64,000 nt of DNA, taken from the NCBI GenBank assembly GCA_963787375.1, contig CAWBCR010000002.1:124001-188000 (forward strand). The letters are read 5' to 3'. The notes below the pieces were generated by a model. It was not told the origin of the DNA, searched no databases, and saw only the letters and a list, made by a program, of their open reading frames with translations. This document shows, in pieces, positions 1 through 7,726 of this stretch. Numbering within the stretch: the stretch's first letter is position 1; each line of letters opens with the position of its first letter. Both the position numbers and the translations under genes were made by a program. The DNA comes from CAWBCR01 sp963787375 (GTDB lineage Bacteria > Chloroflexota > Anaerolineae > Aggregatilineales > UBA3940).

Positions 1-709
1 TAACGTCCATCACGTCGGTGTGCTCGGTGAACGTCTCGTCCGCCGCGGAGACCTCGTCGCGGATCTCCTCCGGCATGCGCAGCAGGCGCGGCGAGACGAA
101 GCGGAAGGTGACATTGCGGTTGAGCAGCAGGCGGGTCAGCGAGTGGACGGTGCGCCCGAAGCGCAGGTCGCCCAGCATGGCGACGTTCAGGTTCTCGATG
201 CGGCCCAGTTCGCGTTTGATGGTGAAGGCGTCGAGCAGGGCCTGCGTGGGGTGCTCGCCGACGCCGTCGCCGGCGTTGATGATCGGCTTGGCGGCCCAGT
301 GCGCGGCTTCTGCCGCCGCGCCGACTTCGGGATGGCGCAGCACGATCACGTCGGCGTAGCACTCCAGCGTGCGGACGGTGTCGGCCAGCAACTCGCCCTT
401 GCTGACCGACGAGTACTGCACCGAGTTGATCGGGATGACCTGCCCGCCCAGGCGCTGCATCGCCGCCATGAACGACGAGCTGGTGCGCGTGCTGGGTTCG
501 TAGAATAGATTGGCCATGATCTTGCCCTGCAGCAGGTCTGCGGAGCCGAAGCGCTCGACGAGCGTGCGCATCTCGTCGGCGACGCCGAACACGTAGTCGA
601 GCAGGGCGGGGCTGAACTGCCGCACCGACAGAATATCCTGGCCGTACAGGCCGTTGGTGGTGTTATCGGACGGGCGTGGCTGTGCGGGCGCGGGGTTGGA
701 CTGCATCAT
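1..709 (-). CDS. pyrB: Aspartate carbamoyltransferase, catalytic chain (3' end outside window)
   Basis: Condenses carbamoyl phosphate with L-aspartate, the first committed step of pyrimidine synthesis, in the cytoplasm. The visible N-terminal ~236 residues contain the carbamoyl-phosphate loop YEPSTRTSSSF (about residues 70-80), the HPTQALLD motif and the start of the aspartate domain; the C-terminal third lies beyond base 1. The ATG at 709 is chosen because a GGAGG Shine-Dalgarno lies about 8 nt upstream; a second ATG follows directly. The gene sits behind a ~200-nt leader with a terminator hairpin, so attenuation by pyrimidine level is likely. Ornithine carbamoyltransferase is the main alternative, but the motif set fits PyrB better. 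Confidence 0.93.
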   Translation of the reverse strand, partial: MMQSNPAPAQPRPSDNTTNGLYGQDILSVRQFSPALLDYVFGVADEMRTLVERFGSADLLQGKIMANLFYEPSTRTSSSFMAAMQRLGGQVIPINSVQYSSVSKGELLADTVRTLECYADVIVLRHPEVGAAAEAAHWAAKPIINAGDGVGEHPTQALLDAFTIKRELGRIENLNVAMLGDLRFGRTVHSLTRLLLNRNVTFRFVSPRLLRMPEEIRDEVSAADETFTEHTDVMDV

Positions 710-761
710 CGTTGATCCTCCTGTCTATCCTCACCTGTTGTAATTGGCGGGCGCGGGACAT

Positions 762-796
762 AAAAAAACGACCTTTGAACGAAAGCTCAAAGGTCG
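762..796 (-). terminator. Intrinsic terminator inside the pyrB leader
   Basis: Seen directly: on the minus strand, 10-bp arms (796-787 and 778-769) close a small loop and are followed by seven T (768-762). It lies 53 nt before the pyrB ATG, downstream of the likely promoter, so it acts as an attenuator candidate rather than the end of another gene. Confidence 0.75.
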
Positions 797-810
797 ATAA
801 AAAGCAGTGC

Positions 811-835
811 CGGTCGAGAGTCTCTCTCGAACATC
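811..835 (-). promoter_or_regulatory. PyrR-binding-loop-like hairpin in pyrB leader
   Basis: The minus strand carries UUCGAGAGAGACU within a perfect 7-bp stem (830-814). Against the PyrR binding loop as I remember it, AUCCAGAGAGGCU, 10 of 13 positions match. It precedes the terminator hairpin, the arrangement of PyrR-controlled attenuators. The match is by eye and no pyrR gene is in the window. Confidence 0.45.
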
Positions 836-915
836 ATCAAGCTCAGATGTCTCCACCCTCGTCCGATCATAGCTGTGTGTCCTCTCGCACGCCGTCTGGC
901 CGGCAAAACTGCGTG

Positions 916-945
916 ATTATATCGTGCGGGGCAGGGGGCGCGCAA
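916..945 (-). promoter_or_regulatory. Probable pyrB promoter
   Basis: Minus strand has TATAAT (921-916) and TTGCGC (945-940) 18 bp upstream. Transcription would begin near 908 and give a leader of about 200 nt containing the two hairpins. Confidence 0.55.
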
Positions 946-958
946 ATTTCGATGCGGA

Positions 959-1726
959 CTACAGAACCAGCAGCCCCAGCACCACTGCGATGATCACGCC
1001 CAATGCGAAACCCGCTACTGCGTCCGACAGGAAATGCACGCCCAGCACGACGCGCGACACCGCCAGCGACAGCCCCCACACGGCCAGCGCCGCGCCGAAC
1101 CACAGCGGCCCGACGATCAGCCCCATAGCAGCCATCGCGCCGCCACGCGCAGCGTGGCCCGACGGGAACGAGTAGGGATCGATGCGGCGGTACATCTCGC
1201 CCCATTTCCCCTCAGGCCGGATGCGGCGGATAATCACCTTGAGAAGCTGCGCCACCAGAAACGTGAGCGTATCGGCGGCCAGCAGCGCCAGCGTGCGGAA
1301 GCGCCATGCTGCGCCGCCCAGCACGAACAGCAGGGCCAGCAGGATCAGGTAGGGCAGCACGTCGCCGCTGTGGGTGACGAGGCTGGCCAGCGCGCGGCGC
1401 TTGCCGGGCTCCTCGGCGATGTTGAGCCGGGCCGATTGGCGCTCGTCGGCATCGGTGAGGTGCGCGCTGACGGCGTGCAGCCGCCCGGTCTGTTCCTCGC
1501 GCCAGCGCGGGGGATGGTTCCGCGCGCGCCACACCCGCCCGACCGGGTAACCGGCCATCTTGGCAAGGTCGCCGGCGACGCGGACGACAGGCACCCACAG
1601 CGCCGCGATGACCTTACCGCCAATGAACAGATCATCCCACAGGCCGGGCAGCCGACGGTAGGGCGTGGCGACCATCGCCAGCCCGCCCGCCACCAGCGCC
1701 AGCAGCCACAGCGGGTTGAGCAGCAC
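959..1726 (-). CDS. PAP2-superfamily phosphatase, in one frame with the glycosyltransferase C-terminus
   Basis: Membrane phosphatase of the PAP2 type, typically acting on lipid or polyprenyl phosphates. The three PAP2 signatures are present: K-x6-RP (KVIIRRIRP), PSGHA and SRVVLGVHFLSD, with four to five hydrophobic segments. The first ~75 residues of this open frame (WLLALVAGG to VGRVWRARN) look like the membrane tail of the adjoining family 2 glycosyltransferase. No clear start codon or ribosome site separates the two parts, and the frame joins the upstream gene if one base is removed near 1737. So this is either a PAP2 gene with an unseen start or the C-terminal half of a GT2-PAP2 fusion. 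Confidence 0.75.
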   Translation of the reverse strand: MLLNPLWLLALVAGGLAMVATPYRRLPGLWDDLFIGGKVIAALWVPVVRVAGDLAKMAGYPVGRVWRARNHPPRWREEQTGRLHAVSAHLTDADERQSARLNIAEEPGKRRALASLVTHSGDVLPYLILLALLFVLGGAAWRFRTLALLAADTLTFLVAQLLKVIIRRIRPEGKWGEMYRRIDPYSFPSGHAARGGAMAAMGLIVGPLWFGAALAVWGLSLAVSRVVLGVHFLSDAVAGFALGVIIAVVLGLLVL

Positions 1727-2465
1727 ACGCGCCCACGACGATCAGCGGCAGCGCGACGAAGTATGTCAGGTAGCGGATCAGGTGGCGGCGCAGGAACAGG
1801 TCGGCCTTGCCATCGCCGCGCGCGTACTGGTAGTACTGCCTGACGAACGCCCGCAGCGACGGGCGCGGGCGGAAATAGGCGACCGCCTCCGGCACAAAGG
1901 CGAATGGCCCGCAGCGGGCGGCGAGGCGGAAGTCGAGGATGAGGTCCTCGCAGAAGTCGATCCACTCCGGGTAGCCGCCGATGTCCTGCACAGCGGCGCG
2001 GCGGAAGGCGACGGAGCGGCTGGACGGCATAAAGGTCGCCGGGTTGACGTCGCGCACGGCGGGCAGGGTGGTCGCAGCCAGCGCCATCTCGAACGCCGTG
2101 CGCGCGTCGGGCAGGAAGAAGCCCGCCGCGACCTGCGTGTCCGGCCCTGCTTCGAGCGGCGTGACGAGCCGCGCCAGCCAGTCGGGGTGCAGCCGCACGC
2201 CGGCGTCGGTCACGGCGATCACGTCGTGCTCGGCGGCGGCGATGGCCGCGTTGCGGCCCTCGGAGATGTTCGCGCCGGGCCGGGTGATGACCGTCAGCGG
2301 CAGGCGGTCGGCGTACTCGCTGAGCACGGCGGCGGTGTTGTCTGTCGAGCCGCCGTCACAGATAATAACCTCGTCCGGCTGGCGGGTCTGCGCGGCGATA
2401 GACTCCATCAGGCGGCGGATCGCGCTGCCTTCATTGAGAACAGTGGCGATCAGTGAAACGGGCAT
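1632..2465 (-). CDS. Family 2 glycosyltransferase, frameshifted near its C-terminus
   Basis: Transfers a sugar from a nucleotide or lipid-linked donor at the inner face of the membrane. A GT-A fold is visible: SLIATVLNEG at the start, the DGGSTDNT nucleotide-binding motif, VTDAGVRLHPDW as the metal-binding region, and EDLILDFRLA as the probable catalytic acidic motif. After residue ~242 the frame turns into low-complexity G/A/R sequence. Removing one T near 1737 restores a hydrophobic C-terminus (VVGAVLLNPLWLL) in the frame of the PAP2 gene. The ATG at 2465 is preceded by no Shine-Dalgarno but by an extended -10 only 6 nt upstream, which points to a leaderless mRNA. Confidence 0.82.
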   Translation of the reverse strand: MPVSLIATVLNEGSAIRRLMESIAAQTRQPDEVIICDGGSTDNTAAVLSEYADRLPLTVITRPGANISEGRNAAIAAAEHDVIAVTDAGVRLHPDWLARLVTPLEAGPDTQVAAGFFLPDARTAFEMALAATTLPAVRDVNPATFMPSSRSVAFRRAAVQDIGGYPEWIDFCEDLILDFRLAARCGPFAFVPEAVAYFRPRPSLRAFVRQYYQYARGDGKADLFLRRHLIRYLTYFVALPLIVVGACAAQPAVAAGAGGGRAGDGRHALPSAARPVG

Positions 2466-2471
2466 GCGGCG

Positions 2472-2480
2472 ATTATAACA
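2472..2480 (-). promoter_or_regulatory. Extended -10 promoter giving a leaderless GT2 transcript
   Basis: Minus strand TGTTATAAT (2480-2472) followed by 6 nt and then the ATG at 2465. The start point should fall on or next to the initiation codon. Confidence 0.6.
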
Positions 2481-2686
2481 AATCGGGGAGAAGGGAACAC
2501 AGAAGCGCGTGGCCGATGATGCTGGCAAGCGCCGGAGCTATTTTCTGCCCCACCGCTGTAGGCGCCGCGCGAATGGATCAGCCAGTCGAGCCGGACTTGC
2601 GGGCGTGGAGCCAGCCTTTCTGGCACGCCTCGCGGATGGTCATGCGGGGCGAACGACATACGACCGTGCGCCAGCCTCCGCCGCGG

Positions 2687-3016
2687 TCAAAATGGCACCC
2701 ACGTGGGGATCACCTGCCAGCGTCCCGCCGCTACCGCCTCTTCGTATAGCCGCTCATTCCCGGCGATCTCGGCTTCGATTTCCTCGCGGTGGTCGTAGCA
2801 ATAGGCCAGCGCCGCGTGAATCTGCGCCCGGTCAGTTCGAACGCCTCAGCCGCGAGATCGGAGACGGTACAACTGGACCGCGCGTGCAGGCGTAGGCGAT
2901 CTGCGGGCAGACGGCTGGGGATGCGACGGGCCTGCAACGCGCGCCCAGACCCGCCCAACACGCCGGGGCGATGTACGGACAATATGCTCGATGGCGATAA
3001 TCGTTGTCGCTGCCAT
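2687..3016 (-). pseudogene. DUF433-family (antitoxin-like) pseudogene
   Basis: The first frame starts at ATG 3016 with MAATTIIAIEHIVRT, the usual DUF433 opening. Homology then moves to a second frame (PGVLGGSGRALQARRI to SDLAAEAFELT) and returns to the first frame for AQIHAALAYCYDHREEIEAE, ending at TGA 2689-2687. The first frame has an in-frame stop where the middle segment should be, so no intact protein is made. DUF433 proteins are commonly paired with DUF5615 PIN-like proteins as presumed toxin-antitoxin modules. Its partner lies 12 nt upstream and is also broken. Confidence 0.7.
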
Positions 3017-3028
3017 TGAGTCTACCCC

Positions 3029-3369
3029 TCAGATAAACTCCAGCCGGTCGGTCATGTCCTGATCGCGCAGGGCATCCAGCGCAGGTCGGCCAGCAGGGCA
3101 GGCCGCTGGTTGTTCAAGGCCGGTGATGAAGACGACGCCCGGATGAGAGTTCCCGTCGGCCAGCCAGCCTGCGAACAGCGGAGCAAGTCTTGGATATTGG
3201 CGGTCATCAGCACGTAGCCCTGCTCAACTGCGTAGGCGAAGTGATCGGCATCATCTGCGCCTCCCAGCTCTGCCTCAGCCGATGTGACAATCTGGACTCC
3301 GCGCTTGCGGGCCATGCGGATGGCAATGCCGTTCACATCGTCATCGGTGTAGAAGGTGTTGTCAGCCAA
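3029..3369 (-). pseudogene. DUF5615 PIN-like (toxin-like) pseudogene
   Basis: Begins MADNTFYTDDDVNGIAIRMA and continues to VLMTANIQD in one frame, with the acidic residues expected of a PIN-like fold (TDDD, GGADDADH, T-A-N-I-Q-D). After that, the expected APLFAGWLADGNSHPG and VVFITGLEQPAA are in another frame, LLADLR is back in the first, and ALDALRDQDMTDRLEFI is in the second, ending at 3029. At least two to three indels break it. DUF5615 proteins are thought to be PIN-related nucleases partnered with DUF433. The toxin-like gene comes first here, which is the less usual order. Confidence 0.68.
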
Positions 3370-3473
3370 TGTATGCCCTGATCTGAAACGCCACCTACAT
3401 TGTACCTGCTAATTCGCAGGCTGGCGATAGAGCAACTGAAAGACCTCAGCCGGAGGTGAGGTGAGCCAGCAGC

Positions 3474-4697
3474 TCAGTCTTCCAGCTCGACGGTCATTGC
3501 GACGGCCTCGCCGCCACCCAGGCATAGTGCCGCCAGTCCGCGCTTCAGCCCGCGCTGCTGGAGCGCGTACATCAGTGTGACCAGCACACGCGCGCCGCTG
3601 CACCCGACCGGGTGGCCGAGCGCAATCGCGCCGCCGTTGACGTTGACCTTTGCCCAGTCCCAATCATGGCCCTGCTGCACCATCCCGCGACCATTCGACA
3701 GCACCTGCGCGGCGAAGGCTTCGTTCAGCTCGACCAGGTCCACGTCCTGCATCGACCAGCCGGCGCGTTTGAGCGCAATCGGCATGGCCTTGGCCGGGGC
3801 GGAGAAGATCCACTTGGGGTCGACGGCGGCCTGCCCGTAGGATACGATGCGCGCCATCGGCTTAAGGCCCTGCTCGTCGGCCTTTGCGCGGCTCATCACC
3901 ACCAGCGCCGCCGCGCCGTCGTTCAGGCCGGGGGCGTTGCCGGCGGTCACTTTGCCACCCTCTTTGAAGGCTGGGCGCAGCTTGGCCAGCGCCTCCAGCG
4001 ACGTGTCGGGGCGGGGGCCTTCGTCGCTGTCGACGACTGTCGTACCCTTGCGGCCCGCGATCTCGACCGGCATGATCTCGCCCTTGAAGCGGCCTTCGGC
4101 CATTGCGGCCAGCGCCTTGTGATGGCTTTCCAACGCGAAGGTGTCCATCTGCTCGCGCGTCACCTCGAACTCATCGGCGATGAACTCGGCGGCCTCGCCC
4201 ATGATCCAGTCCTCAAAGGGGCACCACAGCCCATCCTTGACGTTGGCGTCGATGAGCTGGGTGTTGCCGTACTTAGTGCCGCCGCGCATCGTGGGGATCA
4301 GGAAGGGGGCCTGGCTCATCGACTCCATGCCGCCCGCGACGTACGTGTCGCCGTCGCCGGCGCGGATGGCGCTGGCCGCCAGCATGACGGCCTTCAGACC
4401 GGAGCCGCACACCTTGTTGACCGTCGTCGCGCCGATGGTGGGCGGTAGCCCGCCGCCGATGGCCGCCTGACGCGCCGGGGCCTGGCCTGACCCGGCCTGC
4501 ACCACGTGGCCCATAAAGACCTCGTCTACCGTTTCGGGATCGACGCCGGCCCGCTCGACGGCGGCCCGCACCGCGATCGCGCCAAGCTGCGGCGCGGTCA
4601 GCGAGGACAGCGTGCCCATCAGCTTGCCGACGGGCGTGCGCGCCCCGCTGACGATGACCGGCTCATGGTGACCGTTTGACGTGCTGTTCGGACTCAT
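3474..4697 (-). CDS. Acetyl-CoA C-acetyltransferase (thiolase)
   Basis: Condenses two acetyl-CoA to acetoacetyl-CoA or cleaves 3-ketoacyl-CoA, in the cytoplasm. It has 407 residues, usual for the family. The nucleophilic Cys is in VNKVCGSGLKAV, the GHP histidine in GGAIALGHPVGCSGAR, and the second catalytic Cys in ALCLGGGEA. That last motif is usually CIGGGMG, so GEA is a mild variation. The ATG at 4697 has a GAGAGG ribosome site about 6 nt upstream. The HIT gene ends 10 nt upstream, so the two are probably co-transcribed from the promoter at 5281-5309. The sequence cannot tell biosynthetic from degradative use. Confidence 0.93.
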   Translation of the reverse strand: MSPNSTSNGHHEPVIVSGARTPVGKLMGTLSSLTAPQLGAIAVRAAVERAGVDPETVDEVFMGHVVQAGSGQAPARQAAIGGGLPPTIGATTVNKVCGSGLKAVMLAASAIRAGDGDTYVAGGMESMSQAPFLIPTMRGGTKYGNTQLIDANVKDGLWCPFEDWIMGEAAEFIADEFEVTREQMDTFALESHHKALAAMAEGRFKGEIMPVEIAGRKGTTVVDSDEGPRPDTSLEALAKLRPAFKEGGKVTAGNAPGLNDGAAALVVMSRAKADEQGLKPMARIVSYGQAAVDPKWIFSAPAKAMPIALKRAGWSMQDVDLVELNEAFAAQVLSNGRGMVQQGHDWDWAKVNVNGGAIALGHPVGCSGARVLVTLMYALQQRGLKRGLAALCLGGGEAVAMTVELED

Positions 4698-4707
4698 GAT
4701 TTTCCTC

Positions 4708-5214
4708 TCAGGGTTGGTCGGGGAACATCTTTCCCCAGGCCGATTTCAGGCTGGTATACGTTTCGTCGATCCACTCCGGGATGACACGCGTCTGGCCGAT
4801 GACGGTCATGTAGTTGGTGTCCCCGGCCCAGCGCGGGACGACGTGCTGGTGCAGGTGCGCGGCAATGCCCGCGCCCGCCGCCGCGCCCTGGTTGATGCCA
4901 ATATTGAAACCCTGCGGGTTGTACACTTCGCGCAGGACGCGCACTGCCTGCTGCGTCAGCAGCATTATCTCGTCCAGCGTGGCCGCGTCGAGATCCTCAA
5001 GCGAGGCCGCGTGCCGGTTCGGCACGACCATCAGGTGCCCATTGTTATAGGGATACAGGTTCAGCGTAATGTAACACAGTTTGCCGCGAGCCAGCACGTG
5101 CTCGGCGTCGTTGTCCGTGGTGTGGAGCTTCTTACAGAAGATGCATTCGTCGTCCCCGCCCGGCAAGTCGTCTTGCAGATAAGCCATTCGCCACGGGGTC
5201 CACAGGTGTTTCAT
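4708..5214 (-). CDS. HIT-family nucleotide hydrolase/phosphorylase
   Basis: Histidine-triad enzyme acting on nucleotide alpha-phosphates, with AP4A hydrolase/phosphorylase-like members the closest type. The triad HLHQHVVPRW is at about residues 117-126, and an N-terminal CIFCKK pair could bind zinc as in actinobacterial and related HIT proteins. The start at 5214 (MKHLWTPWRM) is preferred to an in-frame start at 5271 because the family begins there and an AAGG site lies upstream. It is 168 residues long. It is the first gene of a likely two-gene unit with the thiolase; no functional link between them is apparent. Confidence 0.88.
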   Translation of the reverse strand: MKHLWTPWRMAYLQDDLPGGDDECIFCKKLHTTDNDAEHVLARGKLCYITLNLYPYNNGHLMVVPNRHAASLEDLDAATLDEIMLLTQQAVRVLREVYNPQGFNIGINQGAAAGAGIAAHLHQHVVPRWAGDTNYMTVIGQTRVIPEWIDETYTSLKSAWGKMFPDQP

Positions 5215-5280
5215 CAGGCTGCCTTGGTGATGTGATCGGGTCGGGGCTGCGACTTTCGTTTGGTGAGTCAATGCCTCTTC

Positions 5281-5309
5281 ATTCTAATCACAAACCGGGC
5301 GCATTTCAA
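5281..5309 (-). promoter_or_regulatory. Sigma-70-type promoter for the HIT/thiolase unit
   Basis: Minus strand TTGAAA (5309-5304), 17 bp, TAGAAT (5286-5281). The 5' leader to ATG 5214 would be about 60 nt. Confidence 0.65.
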
Positions 5310-5436
5310 TCAGGTGCTCGCGGGCTGGCTTCCCCTAAAGTTTGGGGGGCATGGAGGCCGGAAATCCTGCTACAGTAGTATTAGATACTCTGCCAGCACC
5401 TTAACAAGAGAAAACCAGCGCGCCCTGCGCGACTTG

Positions 5437-5445
5437 TGCTATACT
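5437..5445 (+). promoter_or_regulatory. Extended -10 promoter for the receiver/kinase gene
   Basis: TGCTATACT (TG at 5437-5438, TATACT at 5440-5445). No good -35 is seen. The leader would be about 55 nt to ATG 5506. Confidence 0.5.
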
Positions 5446-5505
5446 CACCGCTAGATTGGGATGCGATGGGGCAATTGGAAGCGTGTCCTTCATGCGGAAA
5501 GCAAT

Positions 5506-6636
5506 ATGATGAGTAAACGGCACATCCTGGTAGTGGACGACGACGAGGCCCTGCGGTCGGGGGTCTGCGATCTGCTGGAGCTGTCAGACTTCGACGTGTC
5601 TTCGGCCATCGATGGCGCAGACGCGCTGAAGAAGCTTGACGAGCTGCCCCATACACCCGATCTGATCGTCTCTGACATCCGTATGCCGAATATGGATGGC
5701 TACTCGTTTCTGGAGGCTGTCCGCAAGCGTCCCGACTGGCTGTCTATCCCCTTCATCTTCCTGTCGGCTAAGGGCGATAAGGAAGATATCCGCCGGGGCA
5801 AGCTGCGTGGTGCGGATGACTATGTCCCCAAGCCGTTCGACTTCGAGGACCTGATCGTTGCCATACAGGCCAGCCTGGCGCGCCGCGATGAACTGAACGC
5901 GCTGCAAGAGGCGCGCATGAGCACGCTCAAGCAGCGCATCCTGCACGTCGTCAACCACGAGTTCCGTACGCCGCTGAGCTACATCGTGGCATACTCCGAT
6001 CTGATGGCGAACAGCCCCTCGTTCCAGCACTCTGACGAGCTGCGGGCGTACATCAATGGCATCATGTTGGGCAGCGAGCGGCTGTCGCGCCTGATCGAGA
6101 GCTTCCTGGTGCTGGCCGAGCTGGAAAGTGGGCTGGGCGCGAAGATCTTCGAATACCGCCGGGCCCGCATCGACAACCTGGATACGATCCTGTCCGGGGT
6201 GCTTGATGGCCTGGAGCCGCGAGCCACTGCCCGCGGCGTGACGTTGAAGCGCGAGATCGAGAAGCCGGTGCCGGCCTTCGAGGGCGATGTGGCCTACCTT
6301 GAGCTGGCGCTGCGGCATCTGGTCGAGAATGGGATCAAGTTCTCGCCGGAGAACAAGTCGGCGAGCGTGGTCGTGGGGCTCAAGTCTGAGCCGGGCTGGC
6401 TCGCCATCTCGGTGTGCGACAGCGGACCGGGCATCCGGCAGGAGGAACGCGAGCACCTGTTCGACATTTTCTACCAGGTCAATCGCGATCAGCTTGAGCA
6501 GCAGGGAATCGGCGCAGGGCTGGCCATTCTTAAACACGTTGTCGACCTGCACGGCGGGCAGATTAAGATCGGCGATAATGCTGGCGGAGGTGCGTGCATG
6601 ACCCTGCGGCTGCCGGTGGAAGCAGCCGCAGGGTGA
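5506..6636 (+). CDS. Hybrid response regulator/histidine kinase
   Basis: Soluble 376-residue signalling protein with a REC domain first (about 5-120: DDD acidic pocket, phospho-acceptor in VSDIRMPNMDG, K in VPKPF). A HisKA dimerisation helix follows with the H-box NHEFRTPLS (His ~151), then a HATPase_c domain with the N box (HLVENGIKFS), DSGPGI and GAGLAI. There is no membrane segment, so input presumably comes through the receiver. This REC-before-kinase order is a common cyanobacterial and Chloroflexota arrangement. The start at MMSKRHILVVDDD is chosen because GGAAAG lies just upstream; an open frame extends 45 nt further 5'. No DNA-binding partner is adjacent except the degenerate receiver at 7727. 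Confidence 0.9.
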   Translation: MMSKRHILVVDDDEALRSGVCDLLELSDFDVSSAIDGADALKKLDELPHTPDLIVSDIRMPNMDGYSFLEAVRKRPDWLSIPFIFLSAKGDKEDIRRGKLRGADDYVPKPFDFEDLIVAIQASLARRDELNALQEARMSTLKQRILHVVNHEFRTPLSYIVAYSDLMANSPSFQHSDELRAYINGIMLGSERLSRLIESFLVLAELESGLGAKIFEYRRARIDNLDTILSGVLDGLEPRATARGVTLKREIEKPVPAFEGDVAYLELALRHLVENGIKFSPENKSASVVVGLKSEPGWLAISVCDSGPGIRQEEREHLFDIFYQVNRDQLEQQGIGAGLAILKHVVDLHGGQIKIGDNAGGGACMTLRLPVEAAAG

Positions 6637-6660
6637 GCGGGGCAAACTGGAAAAGACAAT

Positions 6661-7521
6661 ATGGCTGGTATCAGGGAGTTAGTGCAATCACTAGGGCCGA
6701 ACGCGGTGTACATCGTGTTCATGGCCGGGCTGTGGATGGCCGTCACGGCGGTGTACGTACCGGGGACGGGCATTCCCGAGGTGACCGCGCTGGTTGGCTT
6801 GGCGCTGGCGGGCGTGGGTCTTGTCGCCCTGCCAACCAATCCGATCGGCGTGATATTGATGGTTGCCGGGCTGGCCTGTTTCCTGGCGCTGATCTACTAT
6901 CGCCACGACTGGCAGTTGATTCTCAGCGGGGCCGTGCTCCAGGTAATCGGTTCCGTGTTCCTGTTCCGGGCAGGCTGGGGCGTGAGCCCGCTGGCCATCG
7001 TGCTGGCGAACGCCGCAGCGCTGGCTTATCATCAGGTGGTGCTGCTGCCCGGCCTGCGCATTCAGGACCAGGCCGCCCGGAATAAAGACGCCACGCTGAT
7101 CGGGCAGCACGCCGAAGTCGTCAGCAAGATCGCTCCGACCGGCACCGTGCGGATTCGCGGCGAGATGTGGAGCGCCCGCGCTGATGCGCCCCTCGAGTCC
7201 GGCCAGTGGGCGCGCGTCGTCGCGCGGGAGGGCTTGCAGCTTCTGGTTGTGCCCTCGGAGCGCCCCGCGTCGTGGACCGGAGATGATGGGCATGAAAGCG
7301 CGCCGGACGCAGCCCCGCAGGATTCAGGCGAGACGCGCACCGAGCTGCGCAGCATGAACATTCTGCTGCTGGGGATCGTGTTGGGTGGAACGCTGCTGGC
7401 GATGGCGACTGGCGGGCCGCTGGGGCTGCTGGCACAGGTAGGCGGCCCGGTGATGCTGATCGCGGTCGGCGTGGCCTGGCTGGCCCGGCCAGATCGCAGC
7501 GGTGTGGCCCACCCCGGCTGA
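6661..7521 (+). CDS. NfeD-like membrane protein
   Basis: 286 residues with about five N-terminal membrane segments, then an NfeD-type OB-fold domain (about 140-200: DATLIGQHAEVVSKIAPTG, VRIRGEMWSAR, GQWARVVAREGLQLLVVP). A hydrophilic linker and two more membrane segments follow. NfeD proteins act with SPFH/stomatin partners or carry a ClpP-like protease; neither is present here, so this is the protease-less membrane form. The two extra C-terminal membrane helices are not typical. It starts 24 nt after the kinase gene and may be co-transcribed with it; a strong terminator follows. Confidence 0.82.
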   Translation: MAGIRELVQSLGPNAVYIVFMAGLWMAVTAVYVPGTGIPEVTALVGLALAGVGLVALPTNPIGVILMVAGLACFLALIYYRHDWQLILSGAVLQVIGSVFLFRAGWGVSPLAIVLANAAALAYHQVVLLPGLRIQDQAARNKDATLIGQHAEVVSKIAPTGTVRIRGEMWSARADAPLESGQWARVVAREGLQLLVVPSERPASWTGDDGHESAPDAAPQDSGETRTELRSMNILLLGIVLGGTLLAMATGGPLGLLAQVGGPVMLIAVGVAWLARPDRSGVAHPG

Positions 7522-7551
7522 GTGTTGGGCCGGCAATGCGTGATCATCAGG

Positions 7552-7579
7552 CAGCCACCCCGTCTGGGTGGCTGTTTTT
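7552..7579 (+). terminator. Intrinsic terminator after the NfeD-like gene
   Basis: Perfect 9-bp stem CAGCCACCC / GGGTGGCTG with loop CGTCT, followed by TTTTT (7575-7579). Confidence 0.9.
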
Positions 7580-7620
7580 GTGCGCCTGCCGAGCGTATGT
7601 CATACAGCACATTTGAGGCA

Positions 7621-7675
7621 TGACAGCGTAAATAAACACGATGACACTTGTCAAAACCCCTTGGGACAAATGACA
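7621..7675. promoter_or_regulatory. Cluster of TGACA elements upstream of the degenerate receiver gene
   Basis: TGACA occurs at 7621-7625, 7642-7646 and 7671-7675. The middle one forms the palindrome TGACACTTGTCA (7642-7653). The cluster lies 25-80 bp upstream of the TATACT at 7700, a position suited to activator or repressor binding. No binding protein is assigned. Confidence 0.35.
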
Positions 7676-7699
7676 CTACGGTGCGCTACCCCTCCACAC

Positions 7700-7705
7700 T
7701 ATACT
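7700..7705 (+). promoter_or_regulatory. Probable -10 element for the receiver-like gene
   Basis: TATACT; a convincing -35 hexamer is absent, which would suit an activator-dependent promoter using the TGACA elements. Confidence 0.4.
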
Positions 7706-7726
7706 GACAACAATTAGCGGGGGAAA

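Noticed and set aside
2529..2686. Possible small gene between GT2 and the DUF433 remnant
   Set aside because: Short frames there have no ribosome site or similarity; nothing supported is seen.
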